Shown one piece after another: positions 43,225 through 51,961 of a stretch of 64,000 nucleotides of DNA. The stretch covers positions 1 through 64,000 of the forward strand of contig NZ_JABBPG010000005.1 of assembly GCF_013140855.1 (NCBI RefSeq), written 5' to 3'. The translations under genes were made by a program, and so were the position numbers. Each line of letters opens with the position of its first letter. The first letter of the stretch is position 1. Source of the DNA: Pseudoalteromonas caenipelagi. Its GTDB lineage: Bacteria; Pseudomonadota; Gammaproteobacteria; Enterobacterales; Alteromonadaceae. Under the pieces are notes generated by a model that had not been told where the DNA came from, searched no databases, and saw only the letters and a list, made by a program, of their open reading frames with translations.

Positions 43225-45552
43225 ATGCGATTAAACAGTGCTGTAGGGCAAGTGCTAAGCTTGATAATGCTCGCGCACACGCCTTTGTTGCAGGCCAGTA
43301 ACAACGTTGACTTGTTTTCTCTTGATTTGAGTGAGTTACTTAATGTGACCGTTGAAGCAAGAAAGGTCGAAGAAAACCTACAAAATACCCCTATTTCAGT
43401 CTCAGTGATGTCAGGCGAATTCTTGGCGCAAAGAGCACTAGATAACTTAGTCGACGCTGCTTACTTTGTTCCCAATATCGACATAACGACCGTTGGGGAA
43501 AACTCAGGCTGTACACACTGCGGGGGCATCACCATTCGCGGTGTTGGCCAGGTCGACCCTATCCCTACCACAGATCCGAGCGTTGGCTTGTACATTGATG
43601 GTGTTTATCACGCTCGCGCCGCAGGCTCCATCACCAACTTTTTGGACATCGACAGGATTGAAGTATTACGGGGGCCACAAGGTACTTTGTATGGCAAAAA
43701 CTCGATTGGCGGTGCCATCAATATATTAACCAACAAAGTAAGTGATAACTACCATGCTAGTGCCAATATCACTGTGGGTGAATACCATAAACTCAACACC
43801 TCTTTACTGGTTAATTTGCCGTTAAACGAGCAATGGGCAACACGCATCTCAATCGCCAAATTAAATGAAGATGGGTTTGTAAAGCGCTTAAATGGGCAAC
43901 GTGAAGGTGGCCAAGATGAGCTAAGCCTTTTAGCCAAATTAAGATATAAGCATTCTGATGCCCTGCGTGTTGAATTTAGTTTAGACAGACAGTTACAAAA
44001 TAACGGCACGGCGCCTTCAGTACTGGCTAAAAAGAATGATCAAGCCAGTTTAATCAGCTTATTCAATGATGTTGCTAACGACTCACCAGCCATAGATAAA
44101 ATTCCGCCATTACAAACATTTAGTGACCCTTTCTTAAGTGCTGCAACCGCCGAAAATGAAAACAGACTGGACCAAATTGGCTACCGCACTACCATCGATT
44201 GGGGTATCAGTGATAAAACCAACCTTAAGAGCATTATTAGCTATCGCTCTTTAGATGCGTTATACGGTCGAGACTTTGACAATAACCCAGTTAATATTGG
44301 CTTTACACATGACGAGCAGACACAACGCCAACGTTCAATCGAATTTAACTTATCAAGTCGACAAACCGAACAGTTCAAGTGGTTACTCGGGCTTTACGCT
44401 ATAGACGAACATATTGATTACGACTTTCGCTTTGTATTTCTAGAAGGGCTTTATCTTGGCCTTGAAACACTACCAAACCCGCTCGACGGCTCCCCACTAT
44501 CTAACCCAACGAGCGTTGGTGGAGCGGGAAATCCATTAAATATTGGGCTTGATTTAGATAATACTTTTAACAACGAAAAAGACAACCAAAGCATGGCGTT
44601 ATTTGCCCATAGCAGCTATCAGTTTGCACCCAAATGGACCCTAACCGCAGGTGGGCGCTTAACGTGGGAAGATAAAAAACAACAAGTGGTAACCCGCTTA
44701 AATGTCGCCGATATCATTATCATCAACCGCACTGATCAAAGCCCCGAGGGAGCCATTGAAAAAAGCTGGCGGGTATTTTCTCCGTTAGTTGGCATTCAAT
44801 ACACGCACTCTGCTGATGCAATGGTGTTTTTCAATGCTTCTAGGGGATTTAAATCAGGTGGTTTTAATGGTGTCGCAAATACACCTGTTTCAGCTCGTCC
44901 GTTCGAACCTGAATATTTAACCTCTTTTGAGCTTGGTATGCGCTCGCAATGGTTTAATAACAAGTTACGCATTAACAGCACTGCATTTTTACTGCAGCAC
45001 AAAGATATGCAATTACGTGGGGGTGAATCAAATGAAGACTCCGGCGTAGAAATTTTCATCGACAACGTTGGCAACACGCGGACTGAAGGCGTTGAGTTAG
45101 AAATAGAAGCCGTTGTTACTCACGCTATCAATATCAGCGCCAGTTTATCTTACACAGATGCTAAATTTACCGATGTCGGCACAGCGACTGAAGTCACCAC
45201 TGACAGCGAGCTTATCAAAACTCCTCGTTGGACAGGTGCGTTAAGCATCAAAAAAGACTGGCAAGTAGGCAATGACAAAACGCTGACGACTCGCCTCAGC
45301 TGGGCATATCGCAGTGGCGTGTATAACGATGTGTTTAACAGCGAACACGCCAAACAAAAGTCGTTCTCATTGCTCAATTTATATGTTCAATACCCTATTA
45401 GCGAGCGCCTTAGCGCGAGCGCATTTGCAACCAACTTAACGGATGAATATCACGTTATCGGGGCGAACGACTTTACCAGTGCCTTTGGTGTCTCTGAGTA
45501 TTATTTGGCACCACCAAGACAAGTTGGCCTATCTTTTAATTACCAATTTTAG
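43225..45552 (+). CDS. TonB-dependent outer membrane receptor
   Basis: 775 residues with a signal peptide (to about residue 25). The plug domain contains the usual VEENLQNTPISVSVMSG and GITIRGVGQVDPIPTTDPSVGLYIDGVY motifs and DIDRIEVLRGPQGTLYGKNSIGGAINI. A long beta-barrel follows and ends with an aromatic residue (LSFNYQF), as required for BAM assembly. It belongs to the FyuA/CirA-like general group of receptors lacking a specific siderophore signature; the substrate could be an iron chelate or another large or lipophilic ligand. AGGGATG upstream of the ATG. It lies between an AraC regulator and an SBF symporter. Confidence 0.93.
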   Translation: MRLNSAVGQVLSLIMLAHTPLLQASNNVDLFSLDLSELLNVTVEARKVEENLQNTPISVSVMSGEFLAQRALDNLVDAAYFVPNIDITTVGENSGCTHCGGITIRGVGQVDPIPTTDPSVGLYIDGVYHARAAGSITNFLDIDRIEVLRGPQGTLYGKNSIGGAINILTNKVSDNYHASANITVGEYHKLNTSLLVNLPLNEQWATRISIAKLNEDGFVKRLNGQREGGQDELSLLAKLRYKHSDALRVEFSLDRQLQNNGTAPSVLAKKNDQASLISLFNDVANDSPAIDKIPPLQTFSDPFLSAATAENENRLDQIGYRTTIDWGISDKTNLKSIISYRSLDALYGRDFDNNPVNIGFTHDEQTQRQRSIEFNLSSRQTEQFKWLLGLYAIDEHIDYDFRFVFLEGLYLGLETLPNPLDGSPLSNPTSVGGAGNPLNIGLDLDNTFNNEKDNQSMALFAHSSYQFAPKWTLTAGGRLTWEDKKQQVVTRLNVADIIIINRTDQSPEGAIEKSWRVFSPLVGIQYTHSADAMVFFNASRGFKSGGFNGVANTPVSARPFEPEYLTSFELGMRSQWFNNKLRINSTAFLLQHKDMQLRGGESNEDSGVEIFIDNVGNTRTEGVELEIEAVVTHAINISASLSYTDAKFTDVGTATEVTTDSELIKTPRWTGALSIKKDWQVGNDKTLTTRLSWAYRSGVYNDVFNSEHAKQKSFSLLNLYVQYPISERLSASAFATNLTDEYHVIGANDFTSAFGVSEYYLAPPRQVGLSFNYQF

Positions 45553-45641
45553 ACAGCCCATGCACAGCAATATCATAGCAATTGCTTGCGCCTCGCTATA
45601 TCATCATACCCATTAAAACCTAAATTAAGGCAACTACTTAT

Positions 45642-46565
45642 ATGACTCGTCTGATACAGCTATTTCCATTATGGGCCGTTTTACTCAGTACCATAGCCTA
45701 TCTATTTCCCGAGTTATTTGTTGGTTTTAAAGAGGCAATTATTCCCTTACTGATGATCATTATGCTCGCTATGGGTCTCACCTTAACAACCCAAGACTTT
45801 GCCAACGTAATGCATAGTAAATTGGCGATATCACTGGGAGTTATGTTGCAATTTACGGTAATGCCTTTACTCGCCTTTGCTATTTCACACTTGTTCAGTT
45901 TTAACACCGAATTACTCATTGGGATGGTATTAGTAGGTGCCGTTGCAGGTGGCACGGCGAGCAACGTGATGTGCTATTTGGCAAAAGGAAATGTCGCTCT
46001 GTCTATTTCGATGACAGCCATCAGTACCCTGCTAGGCGTTATCTTAACGCCTCTAATAACCAGTGTTTTAATTGGTGAAGTAGTTGATATTCCCGTTCAA
46101 GCCATGCTGTTCAGCCTGCTAAAAATTGTTCTACTACCGGTCACTATTGGCGTGCTCGTTAACACTTTTTGTAGCAAAGCACTGTCAAAAGCAACGCCCT
46201 TTTTACCGTTAGTTTCTATGGCTGCTATCATCTTCATTATCGCAATCATCGTTGCGCTTAACCAAGGCAAATTACAAAGTATTGGCTTTTTTATATTTAT
46301 CGCCGTCGTGCTTCATAACAGCGCAGGACTGTTGCTAGGTTACTGGCTACCTAAAATGTTTGGACAAAATGAACAAGTATGCAGAACCATCGCCTTTGAG
46401 GTGGGTATGCAAAACTCTGGTTTAGCTGTCGCATTAGCAATGAAGTTTTTTACCCCCGCATCAGCGCTAGCAGGTACACTGTTTTCAATTTGGCACAATG
46501 TGAGTGGTTCAATGCTGGCTGGGATTTTTAGTAAAACAGCAACTAAAACTAAAGCAAACAGATAA
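45642..46565 (+). CDS. Bile acid:sodium symporter (SBF) family transporter
   Basis: 307 residues with about nine to ten transmembrane helices. The SBF family motif FEVGMQNSGLAVALA near 248-262 is clear; the inner repeat motif VGAVAGGTASNVMCYLAKGNVALS near 100 is also typical. Members take up organic anions with sodium (bile acids, pantoate, keto acids). The preceding TonB receptor and AraC regulator suggest a joint uptake function, but that is inferred from order only. It is followed by a terminator. Confidence 0.9.
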   Translation: MTRLIQLFPLWAVLLSTIAYLFPELFVGFKEAIIPLLMIIMLAMGLTLTTQDFANVMHSKLAISLGVMLQFTVMPLLAFAISHLFSFNTELLIGMVLVGAVAGGTASNVMCYLAKGNVALSISMTAISTLLGVILTPLITSVLIGEVVDIPVQAMLFSLLKIVLLPVTIGVLVNTFCSKALSKATPFLPLVSMAAIIFIIAIIVALNQGKLQSIGFFIFIAVVLHNSAGLLLGYWLPKMFGQNEQVCRTIAFEVGMQNSGLAVALAMKFFTPASALAGTLFSIWHNVSGSMLAGIFSKTATKTKANR

Positions 46566-46573
46566 ATATAGTG

Positions 46574-46604
46574 CGCTCTGTGTACACAACACAGAGCGTC
46601 TTTT
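46574..46604 (+). terminator. Intrinsic terminator after the SBF transporter
   Basis: CGCTCTGTGT at 46574-46583 and ACACAGAGCG at 46589-46598 form a ten-pair stem with T-rich tail TCTTTTAATT. Confidence 0.85.
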
Positions 46605-46606
46605 AA

Positions 46607-47893
46607 TTACTGAACTCTAACGTTAACAAGCCCCCACACAGGCTTTTGGTAACGCTCTGATGAGTAAACACTTTTTTCAGGTTTATTACTTATAAACTTC
46701 CTATATGCATTTAATTCGGTTGGCGCACCTTCATAGCCATACAGATAAATTCTAAAAGACTCTAATGACACATCTCCCACTGGCTCAGGATAAACGTCAC
46801 CAAATGACAAATCTGGGATTTCGTCTTTTAACGCGGTATAAATACGCCATGAGTTCAAATTACCATCGTTATCTCTGAATTCAAAACGCCATCCAGTCAT
46901 CGCAAAACGCGGGTCTATACCCGTAAAGTCATAAGCCATTCTTTGCGGACTAGATTGCCCTACAAACGATTGAAACAGTGACATATCTAAATTTGGAACT
47001 GGGTTATTGGCAACATTGCCATTTTCGTCAATAACAGCGGCTGAGATTGCACTCAGCGAAACGGTGGTGTTGGCTATAGACTCAGAAGAATAATGACTAC
47101 GTTGTACAATGTTTGTCTTTAACATGGTTGGGAAAATGTAAGCATCGTCTCCCCAATTGGCAAATACCATTCTTTGCGATTCATCAGCAGCGTAACTGTA
47201 TTGCCAATAATGACCAGGCTCCAGCTCAGGGGACGCAACTTTCACGCCTACATGAGAAAAATCTGACGAGTTAACGGATACTTTATCAACCCCTAGCGGT
47301 ACATCAATTTTTGCCGCGAGTGCTTGTTGAGTTGAGTAATTACGCGCTAAGAAATAGATCTCACTCTCGCTAGGACACACTTCAACCGTAGCTGATTTTG
47401 TTGTGTATGGAAAATCGAGTGAATTCATGTTTTCATCAAGTACATCAAAGTAGTCCACAGCCCAAGCAGCGTCAGAAAAATCAACTTCAACATCTCTACA
47501 CACGCAAGCTTCTGTATTATCTGCAAGATACAGACGGCTTAAGTTTGTTCCAGGCGTAACATCAAGGTAAGTAAAAATTTGCGCTGGGTTTTGTGCAACT
47601 AAAGATACATGCTTAGCACCATCCGGTAACGGCCCATAAAATGCACCCTGTACATTGGTTTTGGTCGACTTTACAGGTTTTCCGTCAGAGCCATGAAATA
47701 CAATATCTAAATCACTATATGGTCGCTCGGTACAGCTATTATATTTAATTGCTGAAAGCGAAATATAGTGCTCGTTATTAGCGTCCGTTCCACCATTAAC
47801 TTTTCCATTGCCTCCTGAACTGGATGAGCCCCCGCAAGCGACAAGACTAGAAACTAAACATAATGCCAATACATTACGCGCAAAATTTACCAT
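46607..47893 (-). CDS. Predicted lipoprotein of unknown function
   Basis: 428 residues with a lipoprotein signal (SSLVACGGSSSSGG: lipobox VAC, Ser/Gly-rich linker). The rest is mostly beta-rich, with the start of a carboxypeptidase-regulatory-like or Ig-like fold (DIVFHGSDGKPVKSTKTNVQGAFYGPLPDGAK). Three cysteines cluster at TEACVCRD. AGGGAT seven bases upstream of the ATG. I do not recognise a characterised family; it is probably attached to the outer membrane. Convergent with the SBF gene across the terminator. Confidence 0.82.
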   Translation of the reverse strand: MVNFARNVLALCLVSSLVACGGSSSSGGNGKVNGGTDANNEHYISLSAIKYNSCTERPYSDLDIVFHGSDGKPVKSTKTNVQGAFYGPLPDGAKHVSLVAQNPAQIFTYLDVTPGTNLSRLYLADNTEACVCRDVEVDFSDAAWAVDYFDVLDENMNSLDFPYTTKSATVEVCPSESEIYFLARNYSTQQALAAKIDVPLGVDKVSVNSSDFSHVGVKVASPELEPGHYWQYSYAADESQRMVFANWGDDAYIFPTMLKTNIVQRSHYSSESIANTTVSLSAISAAVIDENGNVANNPVPNLDMSLFQSFVGQSSPQRMAYDFTGIDPRFAMTGWRFEFRDNDGNLNSWRIYTALKDEIPDLSFGDVYPEPVGDVSLESFRIYLYGYEGAPTELNAYRKFISNKPEKSVYSSERYQKPVWGLVNVRVQ

Positions 47894-48059
47894 GATTGAT
47901 CCCTAAAACTAAAAGCGCGAAGTATACAAAATAGCCTTATTGGGTACAAATAAATTAATTATTTTGTCTCGATTTATAAATCAATCGTGAGTAGTTTAGG
48001 TCGTATAACCTAATATAGGTCCAATGTGGTATAGTGGCGTTTTTATATGGATATTGCCA

Positions 48060-48506
48060 ATGAAGTATATTCCTATTGCAGCAGCGCTACTGCTTGGTGC
48101 TTGTAACACCGTACCAAATAACTTTAATCATGATGGTTCTATTACCAATACAATGGCCCTCATTGCTCAAACTGAAGCGCATGCGCCAAACTCCGTACCT
48201 GGTGAATTTGAGTTTTTAATAAAAGCTGCGGACGAAATACGCGGGCACGTTTATTTAAATACCGAGCTAGATTATAGAGATAGACGCTCAATCAGTATCA
48301 CTATGTCGCCAAGCGCTGTCAGAGATTTCGTAGCGAAATATAATCAAAGCCCCAAAACTGCGCTGGTTAATAAGCAAATCCGAGTCACTGGTGAAGCACA
48401 ACGGGTGACAATCGACTTTTACTCTCAGGGTAGGCGCACAGATAAGTACTATTTCCAGACCCATATTGATGTGACTGAGCTATCACAGCTAACGGTTTTA
48501 AATTAA
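48060..48506 (+). CDS. Small predicted lipoprotein
   Basis: 148 residues with a lipoprotein signal MKYIPIAAALLLGACNTVP, the lipobox being LLGAC with Cys near 15. The mature part is polar with alternating beta strands. The reading frame begins at 48024, but an ATG there would extend the signal unnaturally, so 48060 is preferred. I do not assign a function. Similar small lipoproteins occur widely in Alteromonadales. Confidence 0.7.
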   Translation: MKYIPIAAALLLGACNTVPNNFNHDGSITNTMALIAQTEAHAPNSVPGEFEFLIKAADEIRGHVYLNTELDYRDRRSISITMSPSAVRDFVAKYNQSPKTALVNKQIRVTGEAQRVTIDFYSQGRRTDKYYFQTHIDVTELSQLTVLN

Positions 48507-48527
48507 TGGCTTGATAAACAAGTAAAA

Positions 48528-48557
48528 CAAAAAAGCCGCCCTTTGGGCGGCTTTAAC
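48528..48557 (-). terminator. Intrinsic terminator downstream of the Hsp20 gene
   Basis: AAAGCCGCCC, loop TTT, GGGCGGCTTT. On the minus strand the stem is followed by GGCTTTTTTGTTTT, a strong T-tract. On the plus strand it may also weakly end the lipoprotein transcript. Confidence 0.88.
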
Positions 48558-48590
48558 GGATCATCAACATGTAAAGGAAGCTAACGCTAT

Positions 48591-49037
48591 TTATTTGCTT
48601 TCAAGCAACTTGCCTGAGCCAATTTCTATTTTGCGAGGCTTCAACGCTTCTGGGATTTCACGCTCTAAGTCAATTATTAACAGGCCATTTTCAAGCTCTG
48701 CACCCAAAACCTTAACATGATCACCTAATTGAAATTTGCGCTCAAAGTTTCGCTGTGCAATACCTTGGTGAATAAATTTTCGGTCTTGGTTTGGTTCTTT
48801 GTCCTGTTTCTCACCTTTAACCAGTAGTGCATTACCTTCTGATTCAAGCGACAATTCTTGTTCAGTAAAGCCTGCAACCGCCATGGTAATTTGGTATTTG
48901 TCGCTGCCCAACGCCTCAATGTTATACGGAGGGAAGCTTGGCTGTTTTTCATTTCTTGCAGCAGCATCCATTAGCGATGCTAAGTGGTCAAAACCAATGA
49001 ATGAACGGTAAAGTGGAGATAGATCGACTGTTTGCAT
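48591..49037 (-). CDS. Small heat shock protein, Hsp20/IbpA type
   Basis: 148 residues. It begins MQTVDLSPLYRSFIGFDHL, like the start of E. coli IbpA/B (NFDLSPLYRSAIGFDR). The alpha-crystallin domain spans about 30-125 (YQITMAVAGFTEQELS, and the C-terminal strand GLLIIDLEREIPEA). ATP-independent holdase that binds unfolding proteins in the cytoplasm. The ATG at 49037 has GAGG nine bases upstream; the frame can start at 49052. A sigma-32-like promoter lies about 115 bases upstream, as expected for an ibp gene. Confidence 0.93.
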   Translation of the reverse strand: MQTVDLSPLYRSFIGFDHLASLMDAAARNEKQPSFPPYNIEALGSDKYQITMAVAGFTEQELSLESEGNALLVKGEKQDKEPNQDRKFIHQGIAQRNFERKFQLGDHVKVLGAELENGLLIIDLEREIPEALKPRKIEIGSGKLLESK

Positions 49038-49155
49038 AATTTGTATCCTCATAAAGCAATAACTAACACTGTTTACTCTTTAAAATAAACCAATAAACAG
49101 CAATATAAACAAAATGTTACATAGTTTGGGACCCTGTCGGCGTCCTCACTAATCT

Positions 49156-49184
49156 ATCTATGGTCCGCCCCAAAAGTTTTCAAG
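49156..49184 (-). promoter_or_regulatory. Sigma-32 heat-shock promoter of the Hsp20 gene
   Basis: On the minus strand CTTGAAA at 49184-49178 is a perfect sigma-32 -35 element; 14 bases later CCATAGAT at 49163-49156 resembles the CCCCATNT -10. It lies about 115 bases before the Hsp20 start. The rest of the 410-base gap to the S41 gene is AT-rich with no gene seen. Confidence 0.65.
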
Positions 49185-49446
49185 CAAATTTTTTAAAAAA
49201 ATTACAAGAACTTGATTTTTAAAAATTTATTTTCTTCTTTTTTATGCTTTAAGTTGCAACGCCCTATACGGGCGCCAGTAACGTGTTTATACCGTTCAGC
49301 TTAACTAAGTGCTCTATTTTGGGGCAATAAACCTTGTCGATAGCTAGGCAAAAATTTTGCTATTAGTTGTTCTAAATAAAAATTTTAAACAAAGATAACG
49401 AAAGGCTTAATCCCTAAACATGATTAAGTGTTATTGCAGATTGCTA

Positions 49447-50466
49447 TTATTGATGTTCCTTAAGTGTTTTTAGCGCTAATTCAATGTCATTTAAGTGCCG
49501 CTCACCTTCTGATATCTCACGAAGATGCAGTAACGCATTGCTATAAGCGATATCAAGCGCTTGCTCTGAAGCGACTTTAAGGTGAGGAATGACGCCAGTG
49601 CCTTCCCAATTACTTTTAGTAACGGGGTTAACTGCCATCGATGTTGGCATCGCAACACGAATGTCCGGTGTGAGATTGATAAAACGCCAGGGGTTTGCCC
49701 CACCTTTAGTCGGCTCACCGATGATAGTCGCACGCCCTAGGTGCTTAAAATTATATGCAAACTCTTCCGCAGCCGAAAACGTTTTGTTGCTGGTTAAGAT
49801 GTAAAGAGGCACATTGGGACGCTGCTTGCCAGTAACTGGAACGGTCCAAAACTCGCTCGTTAAACCCGTATCCCGTGAGTAAAAGCTGTTCAAATGTGTT
49901 GGTTTGTCTAAAAAATAGCTGCTAATCAACTGCACCATAGTGGCATCTCCGCCACCATTATTTCGTAAATCAATAATGATGCTGTCAGCATCCTCTAGGA
50001 GCATCATGGCAGAGTGTACTTTTTGTTTACTGCGAGGTGTCACATTAGCAAACCCCCAAAATGAAAGTAATCCAACATTTGCGGGAAGGATTTCCACTTT
50101 TTCAAAGCCAAAATTCTTACGTGCTAATTTATCAAACCAAGACTCATATTGTTGCTTCGTGTTCTTAGCGTGAGTATCACCTTGAGGTACTATAGAAAGA
50201 TCTAAATGTTCGTCAAACTTTTTAAGTTCTTGGTTCAGTATCAAAAGTAATGCTTGATTATCAGCTGCAGCTGTAAACTCAGTCGTTTTTGAAAGTGCTT
50301 GCAATGCGGATACGATTTGGGGAATTTTCTGCTGTTGCACATAGTTCTGCTCAATACTGTGTGTGAGCGCTTGTACTATGGTTTCTTTTTGTTGTTCTTG
50401 CGCGCCAGATACACTTGGGACAAGCATCCCAACCCCCAGCAACGCCACTGATAAATATCGTTTCAT
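49447..50466 (-). CDS. Exported S41-family peptidase
   Basis: 339 residues with a signal peptide (to about 22, SGAQ). The C-terminal S41 (tail-specific protease/IRBP-like) domain contains SIIIDLRNNGGGDATMVQL near 160, LTSNKTFSAAEEFAY with the catalytic Ser near 230, and GEPTKGGANPW. The N-terminal helical part is IRBP-type; no PDZ domain is seen. It would cleave peptides or act on unknown targets in the periplasm. Relatives without a PDZ domain are common in Alteromonadales and are poorly characterised. Confidence 0.9.
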   Translation of the reverse strand: MKRYLSVALLGVGMLVPSVSGAQEQQKETIVQALTHSIEQNYVQQQKIPQIVSALQALSKTTEFTAAADNQALLLILNQELKKFDEHLDLSIVPQGDTHAKNTKQQYESWFDKLARKNFGFEKVEILPANVGLLSFWGFANVTPRSKQKVHSAMMLLEDADSIIIDLRNNGGGDATMVQLISSYFLDKPTHLNSFYSRDTGLTSEFWTVPVTGKQRPNVPLYILTSNKTFSAAEEFAYNFKHLGRATIIGEPTKGGANPWRFINLTPDIRVAMPTSMAVNPVTKSNWEGTGVIPHLKVASEQALDIAYSNALLHLREISEGERHLNDIELALKTLKEHQ

Positions 50467-50573
50467 AATTGACTCTTTTTATTGTTCGCTAGTCATTTAT
50501 GACTCTATATCAAACACTTGGTTCAGTAATTAATCTAAATAAGCAGCTGAAATAAACGCTTTACAAGGTCCAT

Positions 50574-50954
50574 TTATAGATGAAGCAATAAAGAGGTTTG
50601 CAGCTTTTTTGGCATTTTCTTAACGACGAGTAAATAGGAGTTATCAATCATTCGCTCAATTTCACCTTGTGGAATTGAACCATCAAGCAACACTGTATTC
50701 CACAAACGTTTATTCATATGATAACCAGGTAAAACCGAAGGGAATATATCCCTAAGCGCCTGCGCTTCGTCTGGGTCACACTTGAGGTTTATTCGCCAAA
50801 TATCGCTGCGCTCCCCCCCCATATCTTTGCCTTGAGCCAAGGTGGCAAACATTTTGTCTTTGACTTTATAAACATCCACACCTTCACCAAATGGCTGGCT
50901 TACCGTAGCCTCTGGTTTGCTTAACAAATATTGATGAACTTGATGATGATCCAT
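50574..50954 (-). CDS. MmcQ/YjbR-family protein
   Basis: 126 residues typical of the YjbR fold: EATVSQPFGEGVDVYKVKDKMFATLAQ near the N-terminus, then LKCDPDEAQALRDIFPSVLPGYHMNKRLWNTVLLDGSI, and MIDNSYLLVVKKM at the end. The family has a CyaY-like double-wing fold and its DNA-binding role is still tentative. The ATG at 50954 has a strong AAAGGAGTG ribosome binding site six bases upstream; the earlier start at 51032 would overlap pnuC. It is the next gene after pnuC and is likely co-transcribed. Confidence 0.9.
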   Translation of the reverse strand: MDHHQVHQYLLSKPEATVSQPFGEGVDVYKVKDKMFATLAQGKDMGGERSDIWRINLKCDPDEAQALRDIFPSVLPGYHMNKRLWNTVLLDGSIPQGEIERMIDNSYLLVVKKMPKKLQTSLLLHL

Positions 50955-50989
50955 AACCACTCCTTTGATGTTGCGCCATGAACACAGGC

Positions 50990-51640
50990 CTAGCTGTTTA
51001 CTGCACTGCATGCTCGCATCGATTTTTGCCACTGATAATAATTAACTGCCGCAAGTACCGTGTAAAAGCAAAACAGCACCACTGTTGGGAAGTAACCTTT
51101 GCACACATAAAGATAAATAGACAAAGCATCAATAACAACCCAATATAGCCAATTTTCCAATATCTTTTGTGTTAATAAATAAGTAGCAACAATACCAAAA
51201 CATGTTGTTAATGCATCAAGGTAGGCAAAGTCGGCATAGGTATAGTTGTCCATTATAAAACCAACACCTAATGAAACGGCCGTAGTGATACTGATCAGTG
51301 TGATATTTTGAGGCAGTGACCAAGAGGAGACTGGCAGTACATACTCTTGTGTAGAGTTAGATTCTGCACCGAGCATTTGCCCCCGCCGCCATTGCATCCA
51401 ACCGTAAACCGCCATCGCTAAATAAAAGAAGTTCAACAATGACTCCATGAGCAAGGCCCCATTGAAAAATAAGATGGTGTAGATCAGGGTACTTAATCCA
51501 CCAGCTACCCAGCACCAAGCACTTTGCCTCATCGCAAGCAGCATGTAGGCAACCGATAATGATACTGCCAAATATTCCCAAGCAGACATGGCTTGAAAAC
51601 CACCTAAAACATGCTGCAAAACGGCCACTAACTCATTCAT
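50990..51640 (-). CDS. pnuC: PnuC-like nicotinamide riboside transporter
   Basis: 216 residues with seven predicted transmembrane helices. The PnuC family motifs are visible: WCWVAGGLSTLIYTILFFNGALLMESLLNFFYLAMAVYGWMQWRRG region (W-rich, with YGW) and the second half YVLPVSSW, TLVALSTTY-type region, ending in WVVIDALSIYLYVCKGYFPT. Member of the PnuC group that takes up nicotinamide riboside, feeding NAD synthesis; other PnuT/PnuX members carry thiamine or riboflavin, and I cannot exclude these. The start is supported by AGAAG upstream. No NMN or TPP riboswitch was recognised in the leader. Confidence 0.85.
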   Translation of the reverse strand: MNELVAVLQHVLGGFQAMSAWEYLAVSLSVAYMLLAMRQSAWCWVAGGLSTLIYTILFFNGALLMESLLNFFYLAMAVYGWMQWRRGQMLGAESNSTQEYVLPVSSWSLPQNITLISITTAVSLGVGFIMDNYTYADFAYLDALTTCFGIVATYLLTQKILENWLYWVVIDALSIYLYVCKGYFPTVVLFCFYTVLAAVNYYQWQKSMRACSAVNS

Positions 51641-51961
51641 TTTTTACTTCTCGATTTGAATAGATAATCAAAACATCAAACACTAAATAACAAGTTCAAT
51701 AACAGGTTCAACTCCTATTGCTTGACCTTGTATTAGATACAGTGAGATTGCGTCCCCAACTCCTTTTTTGGTTATTAACCACAACCTTAAAATAAAAAAT
51801 CGCTCAAAATGAGCGATTTCAATAAATTCCAAATGGGATCATACCTTATAAAATAAGGTTTTGGTCTTTTTCAAAGCTAATCTTAAAATTACCTCTATAA
51901 ATGACTAAGGCTGTCCCAGCGCAACTTAGGCTATCGAATTACATTTATTTTGGAAATCTCA
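51641..51961. other. Intergenic region with terminator, no gene seen
   Basis: Between pnuC and the CadC-like regulator there is no coding sequence. The terminator at 51797-51819 is the only clear structure; the rest is AT-rich. Confidence 0.5.
51797..51819 (-). terminator. Intrinsic terminator after the CadC-like gene
   Basis: AAATCGCTC (51797-51805) and GAGCGATTT (51811-51819); on the minus strand the T-tract continues as TTTTTTATTTT. It ends the transcript of the gene stopping at 51962. Confidence 0.85.

Noticed and set aside
51641-51961. Riboswitch upstream of pnuC
   Set aside because: No TPP (CTGAGA), NMN or other known core motif was recognised.
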